NCBI RefSeq assembly: GCF_009707545.1 | Contig: NZ_WLYK01000013.1 | Coordinates: forward strand, 1 to 64,000 | From: Nakamurella alba | Lineage (GTDB): Bacteria > Actinomycetota > Actinomycetes > Mycobacteriales > Nakamurellaceae | Reading direction: 5' to 3' | Length of the DNA stretch: 64,000 bases | Made by a program: the position numbers and the translations under genes | Shown here: positions 34,183 through 43,523 of the stretch, in pieces | Position numbering within the stretch: the first letter of the stretch is position 1 | How the letters are laid out: every line of letters begins with the position of its first letter | The notes under the pieces: model-generated | Databases searched by the model: none | Told to the model about the DNA's origin: nothing | What the model saw: only the letters and a program-made list of their open reading frames with translations

Positions 34183-36186
34183 ATGGCACCCGAAACCCCT
34201 GCGTCCGCGAACACCCTGGACAACCTGTTGGTGGAGGACCGGACGTTCGCGCCGCCGGAGGCGTTGGCGGCGCACGCGAACGTGTCGGAGGAGGCCTACG
34301 CGCGGGCGGAGGCGGACCCGGAGGCGTTCTGGGCGGAGCAGGCCCGCCGGTTGCAGTGGGAGACACCGTTCACGCAGGTGCTGGACTTCTCGGATGCGCC
34401 GCACGCGACGTGGTTCGCCGACGGCACCCTGAACGTGGCGGTGAACTGCGCGGACCGGCATGTGGCGGCCGGGAACGGTGACAAGGTCGCGATCCACTGG
34501 GAGGGCGAGCCGGGCGATGCGAAGGACATCACCTACGCCGAGCTGACCGCGCAGGTGTCGAAGGCGGCGAACGCGCTGACCGAGTTGGGGTTGCGGGCCG
34601 GGGACCGGGCGGCGATCTACCTGCCGATGATCCCGGAGGCGATCTACTCGATGCTGGCCTGCGCCCGGTTGGGGGTGGCCCATTCGGTGATCTTCGGCGG
34701 GTTCTCCGCCGAGGCGCTGCGCACCCGCATCGGGGACGCCTCGGCGAAGCTGGTGATCACCTCGGACGGGCAGTTCCGCCGCGGCTCGGCCGTCCCGCTC
34801 AAGGCCGCCGTCGACGACGCGGTCGCGACGCCGGACAGCCCGGTGGAGCACGTGCTGGTGGTGCGGCGCACCGGGATCGACGTCACGTGGACCGGGCGGG
34901 ACGTGTGGTGGGACGAGCTGGTGGACCGGCAGGAGCCGGTGCACCAGGCGCAGGCGTTCCCCGCCGAGCAGCCGCTGTTCATCCTCTACACCTCGGGTAC
35001 CACCGGGAAACCCAAAGGGATCCTGCACACCTCGGGCGGCTACCTCACCCAGGCCTCCTGGACCCATTGGGCCGTTTTCGATCTCAAGCCCGGGTCGGAT
35101 GTGTTCTGGTGCACGGCGGACATCGGCTGGGTGACCGGTCACTCGTACATCGTGTACGGGCCGCTGTCCAACGGCGCCACCCAGGTGGTCTACGAGGGCA
35201 CCCCGAACAGCCCGCACGAGGGCCGGCACTGGGAGATCATCGACAAGTACAAGGTGTCGATCTACTACACCGCACCGACTCTCATCCGCACGTTCATGAA
35301 GTGGGGCCGCCAGATCCCGGAGCGCTACGACCTGTCCAGCCTGCGGGTGCTCGGCTCGGTCGGCGAACCCATCAACCCCGAGGCCTGGATGTGGTACCGC
35401 GAGGTCATCGGCAAGAACCGCTGCCCGATCGTGGACACCTGGTGGCAGACCGAGACCGGCGCGATGATGATCTCCCCGCTGCCCGGGGTCACTGCCACCA
35501 AACCCGGATCGGCGATGCGCCCGCTGCCCGGGATCTCGGCGATCGTGGTCAACGACGAGGGCGAACCGGTCGGCAACGGCGGCGGCGGCTACTTGGTGCT
35601 GGACAAGCCGTGGCCGTCGATGCTGCGCACCATCTGGGGCGACGACGAACGGTTCAAGGACACCTACTGGTCGCGGTTCGCCGCGCAGGGCTGGTACTTC
35701 GCCGGCGACGGCGCGAAGTACGACACCGACGGCGCCCTGTGGCTGCTCGGCCGGGTCGACGACGTCATGAACGTCTCCGGCCACCGCATCTCCACCACCG
35801 AGGTCGAATCGGCCCTGGTCGCGCACCCCAAGGTCGCCGAGGCCGCCGTCGTCGGCGCCAACGACGCGATGACCGGCCAGGGCATCGTCGCCTTCGTGAT
35901 CCTGCGCTCCGAGGCCGCGTCGGCCACCACCGAGGACCCGGCCGCCGGCGAGGCCCTGATCGCCGAACTCCGGGGGCACGTGGGCACCCAGATCGGCCCG
36001 ATCGCCCGCCCCCGCCAGGTGATGATCGTGCCCGAGCTGCCCAAGACCCGCTCCGGCAAGATCATGCGCCGACTGCTCCGCGACGTCGCCGAGAACCGTG
36101 ACCTGGGCGATGTCACCACCCTGCAGGACTCCTCCGTCATGAACCTCATCACCGCAGGTCTGAGCACCGGCAAGAACGAGGACTGA
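34183..36186 (+). CDS. acs: acetyl-CoA synthetase
   Basis: 667 residues, AMP-forming. It activates acetate to acetyl-CoA. Adenylation motifs are clear: YTSGTTGKPKGI (about 268-279), WWQTETGA, YFAGDGAKYD, GRVDDVMNVSGHRIST and the terminal PKTRSGKIMRRLLRD, whose Lys in SGKI is the catalytic residue normally controlled by acetylation. The length is normal. The ATG at 34183 has AAGGAG 7 nt upstream; a GTG one codon earlier is too close. A 13-bp terminator follows at 36216. Confidence 0.96.
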   Translation: MAPETPASANTLDNLLVEDRTFAPPEALAAHANVSEEAYARAEADPEAFWAEQARRLQWETPFTQVLDFSDAPHATWFADGTLNVAVNCADRHVAAGNGDKVAIHWEGEPGDAKDITYAELTAQVSKAANALTELGLRAGDRAAIYLPMIPEAIYSMLACARLGVAHSVIFGGFSAEALRTRIGDASAKLVITSDGQFRRGSAVPLKAAVDDAVATPDSPVEHVLVVRRTGIDVTWTGRDVWWDELVDRQEPVHQAQAFPAEQPLFILYTSGTTGKPKGILHTSGGYLTQASWTHWAVFDLKPGSDVFWCTADIGWVTGHSYIVYGPLSNGATQVVYEGTPNSPHEGRHWEIIDKYKVSIYYTAPTLIRTFMKWGRQIPERYDLSSLRVLGSVGEPINPEAWMWYREVIGKNRCPIVDTWWQTETGAMMISPLPGVTATKPGSAMRPLPGISAIVVNDEGEPVGNGGGGYLVLDKPWPSMLRTIWGDDERFKDTYWSRFAAQGWYFAGDGAKYDTDGALWLLGRVDDVMNVSGHRISTTEVESALVAHPKVAEAAVVGANDAMTGQGIVAFVILRSEAASATTEDPAAGEALIAELRGHVGTQIGPIARPRQVMIVPELPKTRSGKIMRRLLRDVAENRDLGDVTTLQDSSVMNLITAGLSTGKNED

Positions 36187-36215
36187 CCAGGGTTCGCCTG
36201 GATCGGGGAATTCGT

Positions 36216-36247
36216 CGCGGCCGCCGGGAACAAACCCGGCGGCCGCG
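36216..36247 (+). terminator. acs terminator
   Basis: CGCGGCCGCCGGG (36216-36228) pairs perfectly with CCCGGCGGCCGCG (36235-36247) around AACAAA, 29 bp after the acs stop. Confidence 0.8.
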
Positions 36248-36298
36248 GCGCTGTACCTCTTCGCCGGCCCCGGATGCGTTGGTTCCGACCTGCAGACG

Positions 36299-36365
36299 GT
36301 GCCTACGGGCACGGCAGTCGAGCATGGGCGATGCGGGAGGTTCGACTCCTCCCGACGGCACACAC
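36299..36365 (+). ncRNA. small structured RNA with a tRNA T-arm-like hairpin
   Basis: A hairpin CGGGAGG/CCTCCCG closes the 7-nt loop TTCGACT (36334-36354), matching the universal tRNA T-loop. GTGCC (36299-36304 area) could pair with GGCAC (36357-36361), enclosing a second hairpin GCAT-GGGCG-ATGC. No D-arm, anticodon arm or 7-bp acceptor can be drawn, so it is not a normal tRNA. It lies between two terminators (36216-36247 and 36366-36393), as if it were its own transcript. It could be a decayed tRNA or an unrelated structured RNA. Confidence 0.35.
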
Positions 36366-36393
36366 GATGCCCCGTCGGAGACGACGGGGCATC
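36366..36393 (+). terminator. strong hairpin at the end of the T-arm-like RNA
   Basis: GATGCCCCGTCG (36366-36377) pairs perfectly with CGACGGGGCATC (36382-36393) around GAGA, then ACTCGTTCTC. It also covers the stop codon of the leftward GATase-like gene. Confidence 0.8.
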
Positions 36394-37162
36394 ACTCGTT
36401 CTCGGACCTCCCGGACTCCACCGGCCCGCCCAACCAGTCCAGCAGTTGCAGCCAGAGCGGGGCGTAGCCGGCCCAGTCGAGGAAGGCCGGCGGGGCCCAG
36501 TGCGGCGCCAGGTCGGAGGTGAAGGCGGCGCTGCGCCCGCTGCCGTATTCGCCGAGCACCAGCAGCGGATGCCCCGCGCAGGTGGCCAGGGTGGTCGCGC
36601 CGTCCTTCGCCACCACCTCGTTGAGACCCAGCAGGGCCGGCCACTCCAGGTCCAGACCGGCGACCACCGGGTGCTCGGCAACCACCTGCGGCGCCGCGCC
36701 GCCGGGCAGTTCCACCCGGTCGTCCCGGTCGAACAGGGTCACCGGCAACGCCGGGGCCAGCGGGGACCGTCCCCAGCGGGCCTTCGCGTCGATCCCGCTG
36801 AAGGTCAGATAGCCGCCGACCATCAACAGCCCGCCACCGCCCGCCACGTAGTCGGCCACCCGGGCGGACTTGTCCGCGGTCGGGATGGAGTGGACGAACG
36901 TCTCCGGCGCCAACTGGAACGAGTTCGCCCCGACGTCGCTGATCACCACGGCCTCGTAGGACGCCAGCCCGTCGTCGGTGGCCGGGAAGCGGGTGGCGAT
37001 CTCGTGCGACGGGATGTAGGTGACCTCGTGCCCGGCATCCCGCAGCACCTGCAGGAACACCCCTGCGCCCTCGGTGTAGTCGGAGGTGTAGAAGGCGTCG
37101 AAACCCTTCTGGTGCACGGTGTAGGTGAACCAGGACTCGCCGATCACCAGGATCTTGGACAA
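36392..37162 (-). CDS. class I glutamine amidotransferase-like / ThuA-like protein
   Basis: 256 residues. It begins MSKILVIGESWFTY and contains GVFLQVLRDAGHEVTYIPSHE, AVVISDVGANSF, YVAGGGGLLMVGGYLTFSG and a late SGRSAAFTSDLAPHWAPPAF. This is the pattern of GATase1-like (DUF1355) proteins related to ThuA. There is no nucleophilic Cys in an elbow motif, so glutaminase activity is not expected; the group may act on sugar or nucleoside ligands. It is divergent from the deaminase gene starting 65 bp away, at the edge of the catabolic island. Confidence 0.75.
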   Translation of the reverse strand: MSKILVIGESWFTYTVHQKGFDAFYTSDYTEGAGVFLQVLRDAGHEVTYIPSHEIATRFPATDDGLASYEAVVISDVGANSFQLAPETFVHSIPTADKSARVADYVAGGGGLLMVGGYLTFSGIDAKARWGRSPLAPALPVTLFDRDDRVELPGGAAPQVVAEHPVVAGLDLEWPALLGLNEVVAKDGATTLATCAGHPLLVLGEYGSGRSAAFTSDLAPHWAPPAFLDWAGYAPLWLQLLDWLGGPVESGRSENE

Positions 37163-37226
37163 CGCTCGCTCCTCTTCCTCAACAGGCCGCCGGTCCTAGT
37201 CTGGTCCGGGAGCGAAGGAGGCCGGC

Positions 37227-38555
37227 ATGCGGGTGGTCCGTGGTGGCGATGTGCTGGACGTCCCGGTCGACGGCCCGGTGACGGTGCTGCCGGCCCGCGA
37301 CGTCTGGATCGACGGGGACCGGATCGAGGCGGTGCTGCCGACCGGCGAGCGCCCGGCCGACGGTCACGAGGTCGTCGAGGCCGCCGGCCTGCTGGTGATG
37401 CCGGGGCTGGTGAACGGCCACACCCACTCCCCCATGGTGCTGATGCGCGGTGCGGCCGAGGACGTCTCGGTCGAGGACTGGTTCAACAAGCGGGTCTGGC
37501 CGATGGAGGTCAACCTGAACCGGGAGCGGGTGCGCACCGGGGCGCTGCTCGCCGCGACCGAGATGCTGCTGGGCGGGGTGACCACCTTCGCCGACCACTA
37601 CTTCCACGCCGACGCCATCGCCGAAGCAGCGGTGCAGGCCGGCATCCGGGCGGTCATCGCACCCACCTTCTTCTCCGAGGGCGGCCCCACCCCGATGCCC
37701 GAGGCGATCGAAACGGCCCGCGCCATCAACGGTCTCGGCGGATTGATCACCGGCAACCTGGGTCCGCACTCGGCGTACACCGTCTCCGAGTCGGACCTGA
37801 CGGCCACCGCGGCGATCGCTGCCGCGGAGGGCCTGCGCATCCATCTGCACGCCTCGGAGAACATCCAGCAGACCCGGTCCAGTCTCGACCGGCTCGGTGT
37901 CACCCCGATCGAGGTGCTGCGCCGGACCGGGGTCCTCGATGCCGGAGCGCTCATCGCGCACGGCTGCGGCATCGTGCCGGAGGACGCGGAGGCGCTGGCC
38001 GCACACGCGTCCCGGACCGGCGTCGCCAGCTGCCCGAAGGTGTATCTCAAGCACGCACTCGCCCCGGTGACCCCGATCCCGTTGCTCCAACGGTGCGGGG
38101 TGGCCGTCGGCGCCGGTACCGACGGCGCCGCCGGCCACACCACCCTCGACGTGTGGGAGTCGCTGCGCCTGGTGGCGATGACGCAGAAGTACCAGGAGGC
38201 GGACGGCACCTACCTCACCTGCGGCGAGACGCTCCGGTTGGCCACCCGGGGCGGCGCGACGGCGGTCGGCCTCGGCCACGAGATCGGTGCGATCGAGCCG
38301 GGCCTCAAGGCCGACCTGGCCCTGGTGGACCTCACCGGACTGCACCTGCAACCGGTGCACGACCCGCTCGCAGCGTTGGTCTACGCGGTCGGGCCGCGGG
38401 ACGTGCACACGGTGATCGTGAACGGCCGGACCGTGGTCGCCGACCACCGGCCGGTCACCGTCGACACCGACCGGCTGCGCTCCGACGTCGCCGCCGTGGC
38501 CACGGCTCTCGTCGACACCTCGCACGGCCGTTCGGTCCAGCACTACGCGCCCTGA
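37227..38555 (+). CDS. COG0402 amidohydrolase, MtaD/SAH-deaminase-like
   Basis: 442 residues. The metal-dependent deaminase fold has PGLVNGHTHSPMVLMRG (the HxH metal motif, about 63-79), IHLHASE, LIAHGCG and the Asp in VGAGTDGAAGH. The pattern is closest to 5-methylthioadenosine/S-adenosylhomocysteine deaminases, but guanine and modified-purine deaminases share it. The start ATG has AAGGAGG 6 nt upstream. It converges with the flavin monooxygenase gene, 9 bp apart, and sits within a group of nucleobase-type enzymes, suggesting a heterocyclic amine substrate. Confidence 0.85.
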   Translation: MRVVRGGDVLDVPVDGPVTVLPARDVWIDGDRIEAVLPTGERPADGHEVVEAAGLLVMPGLVNGHTHSPMVLMRGAAEDVSVEDWFNKRVWPMEVNLNRERVRTGALLAATEMLLGGVTTFADHYFHADAIAEAAVQAGIRAVIAPTFFSEGGPTPMPEAIETARAINGLGGLITGNLGPHSAYTVSESDLTATAAIAAAEGLRIHLHASENIQQTRSSLDRLGVTPIEVLRRTGVLDAGALIAHGCGIVPEDAEALAAHASRTGVASCPKVYLKHALAPVTPIPLLQRCGVAVGAGTDGAAGHTTLDVWESLRLVAMTQKYQEADGTYLTCGETLRLATRGGATAVGLGHEIGAIEPGLKADLALVDLTGLHLQPVHDPLAALVYAVGPRDVHTVIVNGRTVVADHRPVTVDTDRLRSDVAAVATALVDTSHGRSVQHYAP

Positions 38556-38564
38556 GCCGCCGGG

Positions 38565-39956
38565 TCACGCTCCCTGGGGCACCATGCCCGCCCGGTACGC
38601 GGCACCCGGATGACCGGAGCCGAGCCAGCGCTGACCGGCGCCGAACAGGTGCTCGCGCAGGGTGTCGCCCTGGTACTCGGTCCGCGCCAACCCCCGCTCC
38701 CGCATGACCGGGAGGACGAGATCGATGAAGTCGTCGTAGGTCCCGGGCGTCAGGTGCGGTTCCAGCAGGAACCCGTCGACGCCGGTGCGGGCCACGTAGT
38801 CCTGCATCTCGTCGACCACCTCGGACGGTGCGCCGGCCATGATCCCGCCGCGCAGCCCGCGCTTGCGGATCTCGTCCAGGATCGCGCCGACCGTCGGCTC
38901 GGCGCGGCCGTCGGCCCCGCGGAACCGGTCGATGTTGCTCTGCCCCTGCTCACCGGAGACCTCGATCTGGGACAGCCCGCGGGTCGGGTCCAGCTCCAGC
39001 AGGTTGATCCCGGTGTTGCCCGCGTAGACCGCCGCGGCGCCCTCGGCCGAGGACATCGCCCACATCTCCGCACGCTTGGCGATCGCCTCGTCGTGGGTCG
39101 GTGCGGTCAGCACGGTCATCCCGACCAGGATCTTGATGCCGTCCGGATCGCGACCGAAACCGACGGCCTGGCTGCGGATGTCGGCGACCGTCGCAGCGAC
39201 GGCCTCCACCGTGGTGCCCTGGACGAACACGCACTCGGCGTTGCGGGCGGCGTAGGTACGCCCGCGTCCGGAGCTGCCGGCCTGGAACAGCACCGGGCTG
39301 CGCTGCGGCGACGGCTCGACCACGTGCATTCCGGTCGATCGGTGGTAGGGGCCCTGGTGGACCAGCGGGTGGACCCGGGCCGGGTCGACGTAGACACCGG
39401 CCTCCTTGTCGGCCCGGACGGCACCCGGCTCCCAGGTCGATTCCCACAACTTCAGACTGAGATCCAGGTAGTCGTCCGCCCTGTCGTACCGGTCGTCGTG
39501 CGCGATCATCTCCCGGCCGAACAGCTCCGCGGCCGCGGCCTGCGAGCTGCCGGTGACGATGTTCCAGCCGATCCGACCGCCGGTGAAGTGGTCCAGGGTG
39601 CTGAAGCGGCGGGCGTTCGCCACCGGCTCTTCGAAGACCGTCGACGCGGTGACCGCGAACCCGAGCTTCTCGGTCGCGGCGGCCAGTGCCGTGATCACCA
39701 GCATCGGGTCGGCGTTCGGGAAGTTCATCGCGTCCCGGAACGCGACGTCCGGGATCCGGCCGTCCACCGTCGGGTAGCCGTAGGAATCCGCGAAGAACAG
39801 GAAGTCCAGCTTCGCGTCCTCGAACTTGCGGGCCAGGCCCAGCCAGTGGTCCAGGGTCAGGTAGTCGACCCCGCGGTTGTCCGGGTGTTTCCACGACTGA
39901 CCGCTGAACCCGTTGGGCAGCATGTACTGGAAGACGCCGAGCACCAGCGGGGACAT
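38565..39956 (-). CDS. LLM-class flavin-dependent monooxygenase (NtaA/SnaA/DszA type)
   Basis: 463 residues. NtaA-type luciferase-like fold: LARKFEDAKLDFLFFADSYG, the FMN-binding FSTLDHFTGGRIGWNIVTGSSQAAAAELFG, and LFQAGSSGRGRTYAARNAECVFVQG. These enzymes use FMNH2 from a separate reductase to cleave C-N or C-S bonds or open rings; RutA of pyrimidine catabolism belongs to this broad superfamily. The start overlaps the adenosine deaminase stop (TGATG). Last gene of the leftward operon 45483-38565. Confidence 0.88.
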   Translation of the reverse strand: MSPLVLGVFQYMLPNGFSGQSWKHPDNRGVDYLTLDHWLGLARKFEDAKLDFLFFADSYGYPTVDGRIPDVAFRDAMNFPNADPMLVITALAAATEKLGFAVTASTVFEEPVANARRFSTLDHFTGGRIGWNIVTGSSQAAAAELFGREMIAHDDRYDRADDYLDLSLKLWESTWEPGAVRADKEAGVYVDPARVHPLVHQGPYHRSTGMHVVEPSPQRSPVLFQAGSSGRGRTYAARNAECVFVQGTTVEAVAATVADIRSQAVGFGRDPDGIKILVGMTVLTAPTHDEAIAKRAEMWAMSSAEGAAAVYAGNTGINLLELDPTRGLSQIEVSGEQGQSNIDRFRGADGRAEPTVGAILDEIRKRGLRGGIMAGAPSEVVDEMQDYVARTGVDGFLLEPHLTPGTYDDFIDLVLPVMRERGLARTEYQGDTLREHLFGAGQRWLGSGHPGAAYRAGMVPQGA

Positions 39957-40936
39957 CAGGCGGCCAGCCAGTTCTCGACGGCGAGCAGGGCAGAGTCCTT
40001 GGCGGCCGTCGGCATCGCGGAGAACTCGATCGAGGTGCGGGCGATCAGCGCCAGCGTCGTGTCGTCGAACCCGAGCACCTCGCGGGCCAGCACGTACTCC
40101 CCCAGGATGGTCGCGTCGAACAGCAGTGGATCGTCGGCGTTCAGGGTGACCGGCACCCCGGCCGCCATCAGCTCCCGGATCGGGTGGGCGGTGGTGTCCG
40201 GCACCACCCCGAGCAGCCGGTTGGAGGTCGGGCAGATGTCCAGGCAGATGCGCTGCGCGGCCAGCCGTTCGACCAGTCCGGGCACCTCCCCGGCGCGCAC
40301 CCCGTGGGCCACCCGCACCGCGCCGAGCTGCTCGACCGCGTCCAGCACGTGCCGGCCCTCGTCGAGTTCCCCGGCGTGCGGCACCGAGCGCAGCCCACCG
40401 GCCCGGGCGATGGCGAAGGCCTCGACGAAATCCGTCGGCGGGTGGTCGATCTCGTCGTTGTGCAGGCCGATCCCGACGACACCGAGCGGTGCCAGCTCGA
40501 CGGCCAGCCGGGCCACCTCCGCCGCGGCGTCGGCGTCGTCGATCACCCGGTCGATGGCCGAGACGAACCCGATCCCGACGCCGTGCCGGGCGGCCGCCTC
40601 GGTGAACACCTCGATGACAGTGGTCCACACGTCGCGGTCGGTGCCGAAGTGGTCGCGGTAGCGGGCCGCCCAGAAGGCCGGCTCGATGTGCACGCACCCC
40701 TCGGCGGCGGCGTCGGTCAGCATCTCGTCGGCCAGCCGCTCCCAGTCCGCCCGGGTCTGCAGCACCTCGGTGGCCAGCTCGTACGTCCCGGCGAACGCGG
40801 TGAAGTTGCCGTAGCCGCCGATCACCGGCACCTCCAGCCCCTTCTGTGCGGCGAGGTCCACCAGGGTGGAGTGGCGCATCCCGGCCTCGAGGTGCAGGTG
40901 CAGGTGGGCCTTGGGCAGGGTGCCCAGGTCACGCAT
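39956..40936 (-). CDS. adenosine deaminase-family enzyme
   Basis: 326 residues. It has the N-terminal zinc motif [26 protein letters not shown] (His-Ala-Gly-Glu, catalytic Glu), VRVAHGVRA and LNADDPLLF. The usual final motif is NTDDP or SDDP, and the aspartates remain. It deaminates adenosine, adenine or a related amino-heterocycle. It overlaps the ABC ATPase stop by 8 bp and is coupled to it, so its substrate is probably the imported molecule. It is too close to canonical ADA for the sequence alone to exclude ordinary adenosine. Confidence 0.88.
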   Translation of the reverse strand: MRDLGTLPKAHLHLHLEAGMRHSTLVDLAAQKGLEVPVIGGYGNFTAFAGTYELATEVLQTRADWERLADEMLTDAAAEGCVHIEPAFWAARYRDHFGTDRDVWTTVIEVFTEAAARHGVGIGFVSAIDRVIDDADAAAEVARLAVELAPLGVVGIGLHNDEIDHPPTDFVEAFAIARAGGLRSVPHAGELDEGRHVLDAVEQLGAVRVAHGVRAGEVPGLVERLAAQRICLDICPTSNRLLGVVPDTTAHPIRELMAAGVPVTLNADDPLLFDATILGEYVLAREVLGFDDTTLALIARTSIEFSAMPTAAKDSALLAVENWLAA

Positions 40937-41711
40937 GGACGCCTCCGTTCAGCAGTGCGGTCAGATGGTCGACGAGCTCGTGGAAGTCGGGCGTGCGCAG
41001 CAGGTCCGCGCTGCGCGGGCGGTCGAAGGTGACCGGCACGTCGGCGATCACCCGGCCCGGTCGGCCGGACATCACCACGACCCGGTCGGCGAGCAGTACC
41101 GCCTCGTCGACGGAGTGGGTGACCAGCAGGGTGGTCGGTGCCTGCTCCGCCCAGATGCGCAGCAGCTCGAGATTCAGCCGGCGGCGGGTCATGTCGTCCA
41201 GCGCGCCGAACGGCTCGTCCAGCAGCAGCACCCGCGGGTTGCCGACCAGCGCCCGCGCGATGGCGCAGCGCTGCCGCATCCCGCCGGAGAGCTGTGCCGG
41301 GCGCGCCTTCTCGAACCCGCCGAGGCCGACCAGGTCGATCAGTGCGGCCACCCGGGCCGGGATGTCGCTGCCGCCCATCACCTCGAGCGGGAGCCGGATG
41401 TTCTGCTCGACGGTGCGCCAGGGCAGCAGCGCCGGATCCTGGAAGGCGATGCCCAGTCGGTGCGCCGCCCGGGCCTCGGCCGGCGACCCGCCGAGCACCT
41501 CGACGGTGCCGGAGGTCGGCGACTCGAACCCGCCGAGCATCCGCAGCACGGTGGACTTCCCGCAGCCGGACGGCCCGAGCACGGCCACGAAGGCGCCCTC
41601 CGCGACGTCCAGGTCGAAGTCCTCCAGCGCGACCACCGGGCGGCGGCGGACGGTGAACTCCTTGGCCACACCGGTGAGCCGGAGGCCGTGGGCTGGTTGC
41701 TGGGTGTTCAC
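40929..41711 (-). CDS. ABC importer ATPase (SsuB/TauB/ThiZ type)
   Basis: 260 residues. Walker [10 protein letters not shown] (about 44-52), Q-loop FQDPALLPW, signature [15 protein letters not shown], Walker [13 protein letters not shown] and switch His VTHSVDEA. This is the ATPase type that pairs with NMT1/SsuA-type binding proteins for sulfonates, nitrate, taurine or thiamin pyrimidine. The start is GTG at 41711, just before the first conserved strand. About 173 bp of unexplained sequence separates it from the permease gene upstream; TTTGACA occurs there at 41822-41828 on the leftward strand without a good -10. Confidence 0.9.
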   Translation of the reverse strand: MNTQQPAHGLRLTGVAKEFTVRRRPVVALEDFDLDVAEGAFVAVLGPSGCGKSTVLRMLGGFESPTSGTVEVLGGSPAEARAAHRLGIAFQDPALLPWRTVEQNIRLPLEVMGGSDIPARVAALIDLVGLGGFEKARPAQLSGGMRQRCAIARALVGNPRVLLLDEPFGALDDMTRRRLNLELLRIWAEQAPTTLLVTHSVDEAVLLADRVVVMSGRPGRVIADVPVTFDRPRSADLLRTPDFHELVDHLTALLNGGVHA

Positions 41712-41884
41712 GAGGGCGTGTCTCTCAATCCCGGATCGTCGCGAGCGACGTCCTGTTGGGCCGGCGGCAAGGCGGTCGAGGAGCTGGGAATCCTGGTTGG
41801 CTTTCCGACCTGGCAAACATCTGTCAAACGAATCCGACTGTTTTCAGGGCGGTGCGCAGCAGATTCGGGGTTGGGAGACACGCC

Positions 41885-43519
41885 CTACGCTCCGAATCGG
41901 CGGCGGGTGAAGCGTTCCACGAGCCCGACGGCCGAGTACGCGAGGACGGACAGCAGGGTGACGACGGCGGCGACCGACCAGAGCAGGCTGAACTCCAGCT
42001 TGCCGCGGGCCTGCAGGATCAGCTCGCCGACACCGGTGCCCAGCGCCAGGTACTCGGCGAGGATGACACCGAGCAGTGCCCGCGGGATCGCCAGCCGGGC
42101 GGACTCGACCAGGTGCGGGATCGCCCCCGGCGCGGCCACCTTCCACAGCACGGTCCACCGGGACGCGGCGTAGACGTCGAGCACCTCGGTGGCCGCACGC
42201 GGCGTCGCGCGCAGGCCCTGCGCGACGGTGACGAAGCTGGGGAAGAACGTCACCGAGGTGGTGATGGCCAGCACGGTGAGGTCCCCGCGGCCGAGCACGA
42301 TCACCAGCAGCGGGGTCAGCGCGACCAGGGGCATGGACTGCGAGACCAGCGCGACCGGCAGCAGCGCCGAGGACAGCGCCCGCGACATGCTGAGCACCAC
42401 GGCCAGGCCGAACGCCAGGGCCAGCCCGCAGACCAGGCCGAGCGCGGTCCGCGGCAGCGTCACGGCCAGCGCGTCGAGGAACATCTCCCGGTGGTCGGCG
42501 GCCTTCGGGCCGTCGACCAGGTACCGCCAGACGTCGTCCGGTCCCTTGGCGAAGGTGGGCGGCAGGTCGGTGGCCCACAGGTAGCCGATCCAGGCGCCGA
42601 GCACCACCAGTACGGACAGCGCCGACCAGACCGGCTCCGGGAGCCCGCCGACCCGTTCGTCCGCGGGGACCGCACCGACCCCGACCGTCGGGTCCTGCTG
42701 GCGCGCCGCGACCAGGCGGCCGATCAGCGCCAGCACGCCGTAGCAGGCGGCGGCGATCGCGGTGGCGAACAGCCCGACCGCCCAGAGCCGTTCCGGGAAC
42801 GCCTGCGGCATGGTGGCCACCAGCAGCACGCCGAGACCCTTGCTGCCGCCGAGGAACTCGCCGAGCATCGCACCGAGCACCGCCGCCGGCGCGGCGACCC
42901 GCATGCCGGCCAGCAGGTCCGGGACGCAGGCCCGCAGCTGCACCTTGCGCAGCACCGTCCAGCGGTTGCCGCCCATGCCGCGCACCACGTCCTGCTGGAT
43001 GCCCTGGGCGGACCGCAGGCCGATGGTGGTGCTGATGTATGTCGGGAAGACCACCGCGAGGGAGGCCAGGACCACCTTGGGGGTGTCACCGCCGAAGGAG
43101 ACGCCGATGATCGGTGCGAGGACGATCAGCGGCAGGCAGTAGATGGTGACCAGCAGTCCGCGGGAGAGCCGGCCCAGTACCGGCACCAGATTGAACAGCA
43201 CCGCGAGCAGGACCGCCGCGGCGTTGCCGTAGACGAAGCCGAGCGCCGCGTTCTCCAGGGTCAGGGAGGCGTTGGACAGCAACAGGTCCCGGTCCCGCCA
43301 GGCCTGGGCGGCGATGGCGGTGGGCGCCGGGAACACACCGTCCGAGGACGGCAGCCGACCGATGATCTCCCAGATCGCCAGCAGGCCGAGCAGTGCGAGC
43401 GCGGACATCCGGTGGGTGGCGACCGCGGCCACCCAGGGCCGTCGCCGACCACCGCCGCACGGCCCGGCGACCGTGGTCACCGGGTCCGTGCGCGGCGAGG
43501 TCGACGACGGCAGGGTCAC
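41885..43519 (-). CDS. fused ABC permease, two BPD transporter domains in one chain
   Basis: 544 residues. Each half carries six-span SsuC-like permease features. Half 1 has the EAA-like loop GMGGNRWTVLRKVQLRACVPDLLAGMRVAAPAAV (about 185-220); half 2 has DVYAASRWTVLWKVAAPGAIPHLVESARLAIPRAL (about 445-480). Most SsuABC-type systems use a homodimer of a single-domain permease, so the fusion sets a fixed pair of unequal halves. The start is GTG at 43519, 4 bp after the binding-protein stop. Confidence 0.88.
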   Translation of the reverse strand: MTLPSSTSPRTDPVTTVAGPCGGGRRRPWVAAVATHRMSALALLGLLAIWEIIGRLPSSDGVFPAPTAIAAQAWRDRDLLLSNASLTLENAALGFVYGNAAAVLLAVLFNLVPVLGRLSRGLLVTIYCLPLIVLAPIIGVSFGGDTPKVVLASLAVVFPTYISTTIGLRSAQGIQQDVVRGMGGNRWTVLRKVQLRACVPDLLAGMRVAAPAAVLGAMLGEFLGGSKGLGVLLVATMPQAFPERLWAVGLFATAIAAACYGVLALIGRLVAARQQDPTVGVGAVPADERVGGLPEPVWSALSVLVVLGAWIGYLWATDLPPTFAKGPDDVWRYLVDGPKAADHREMFLDALAVTLPRTALGLVCGLALAFGLAVVLSMSRALSSALLPVALVSQSMPLVALTPLLVIVLGRGDLTVLAITTSVTFFPSFVTVAQGLRATPRAATEVLDVYAASRWTVLWKVAAPGAIPHLVESARLAIPRALLGVILAEYLALGTGVGELILQARGKLEFSLLWSVAAVVTLLSVLAYSAVGLVERFTRRRFGA

Positions 43520-43523
43520 CGGA

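Noticed and set aside
36263..36360. Selenocysteine or class II tRNA
   Set aside because: A 98-nt fit pairs only five of seven acceptor bases and there is no TCA or other anticodon loop; reported instead as a T-arm-like RNA.
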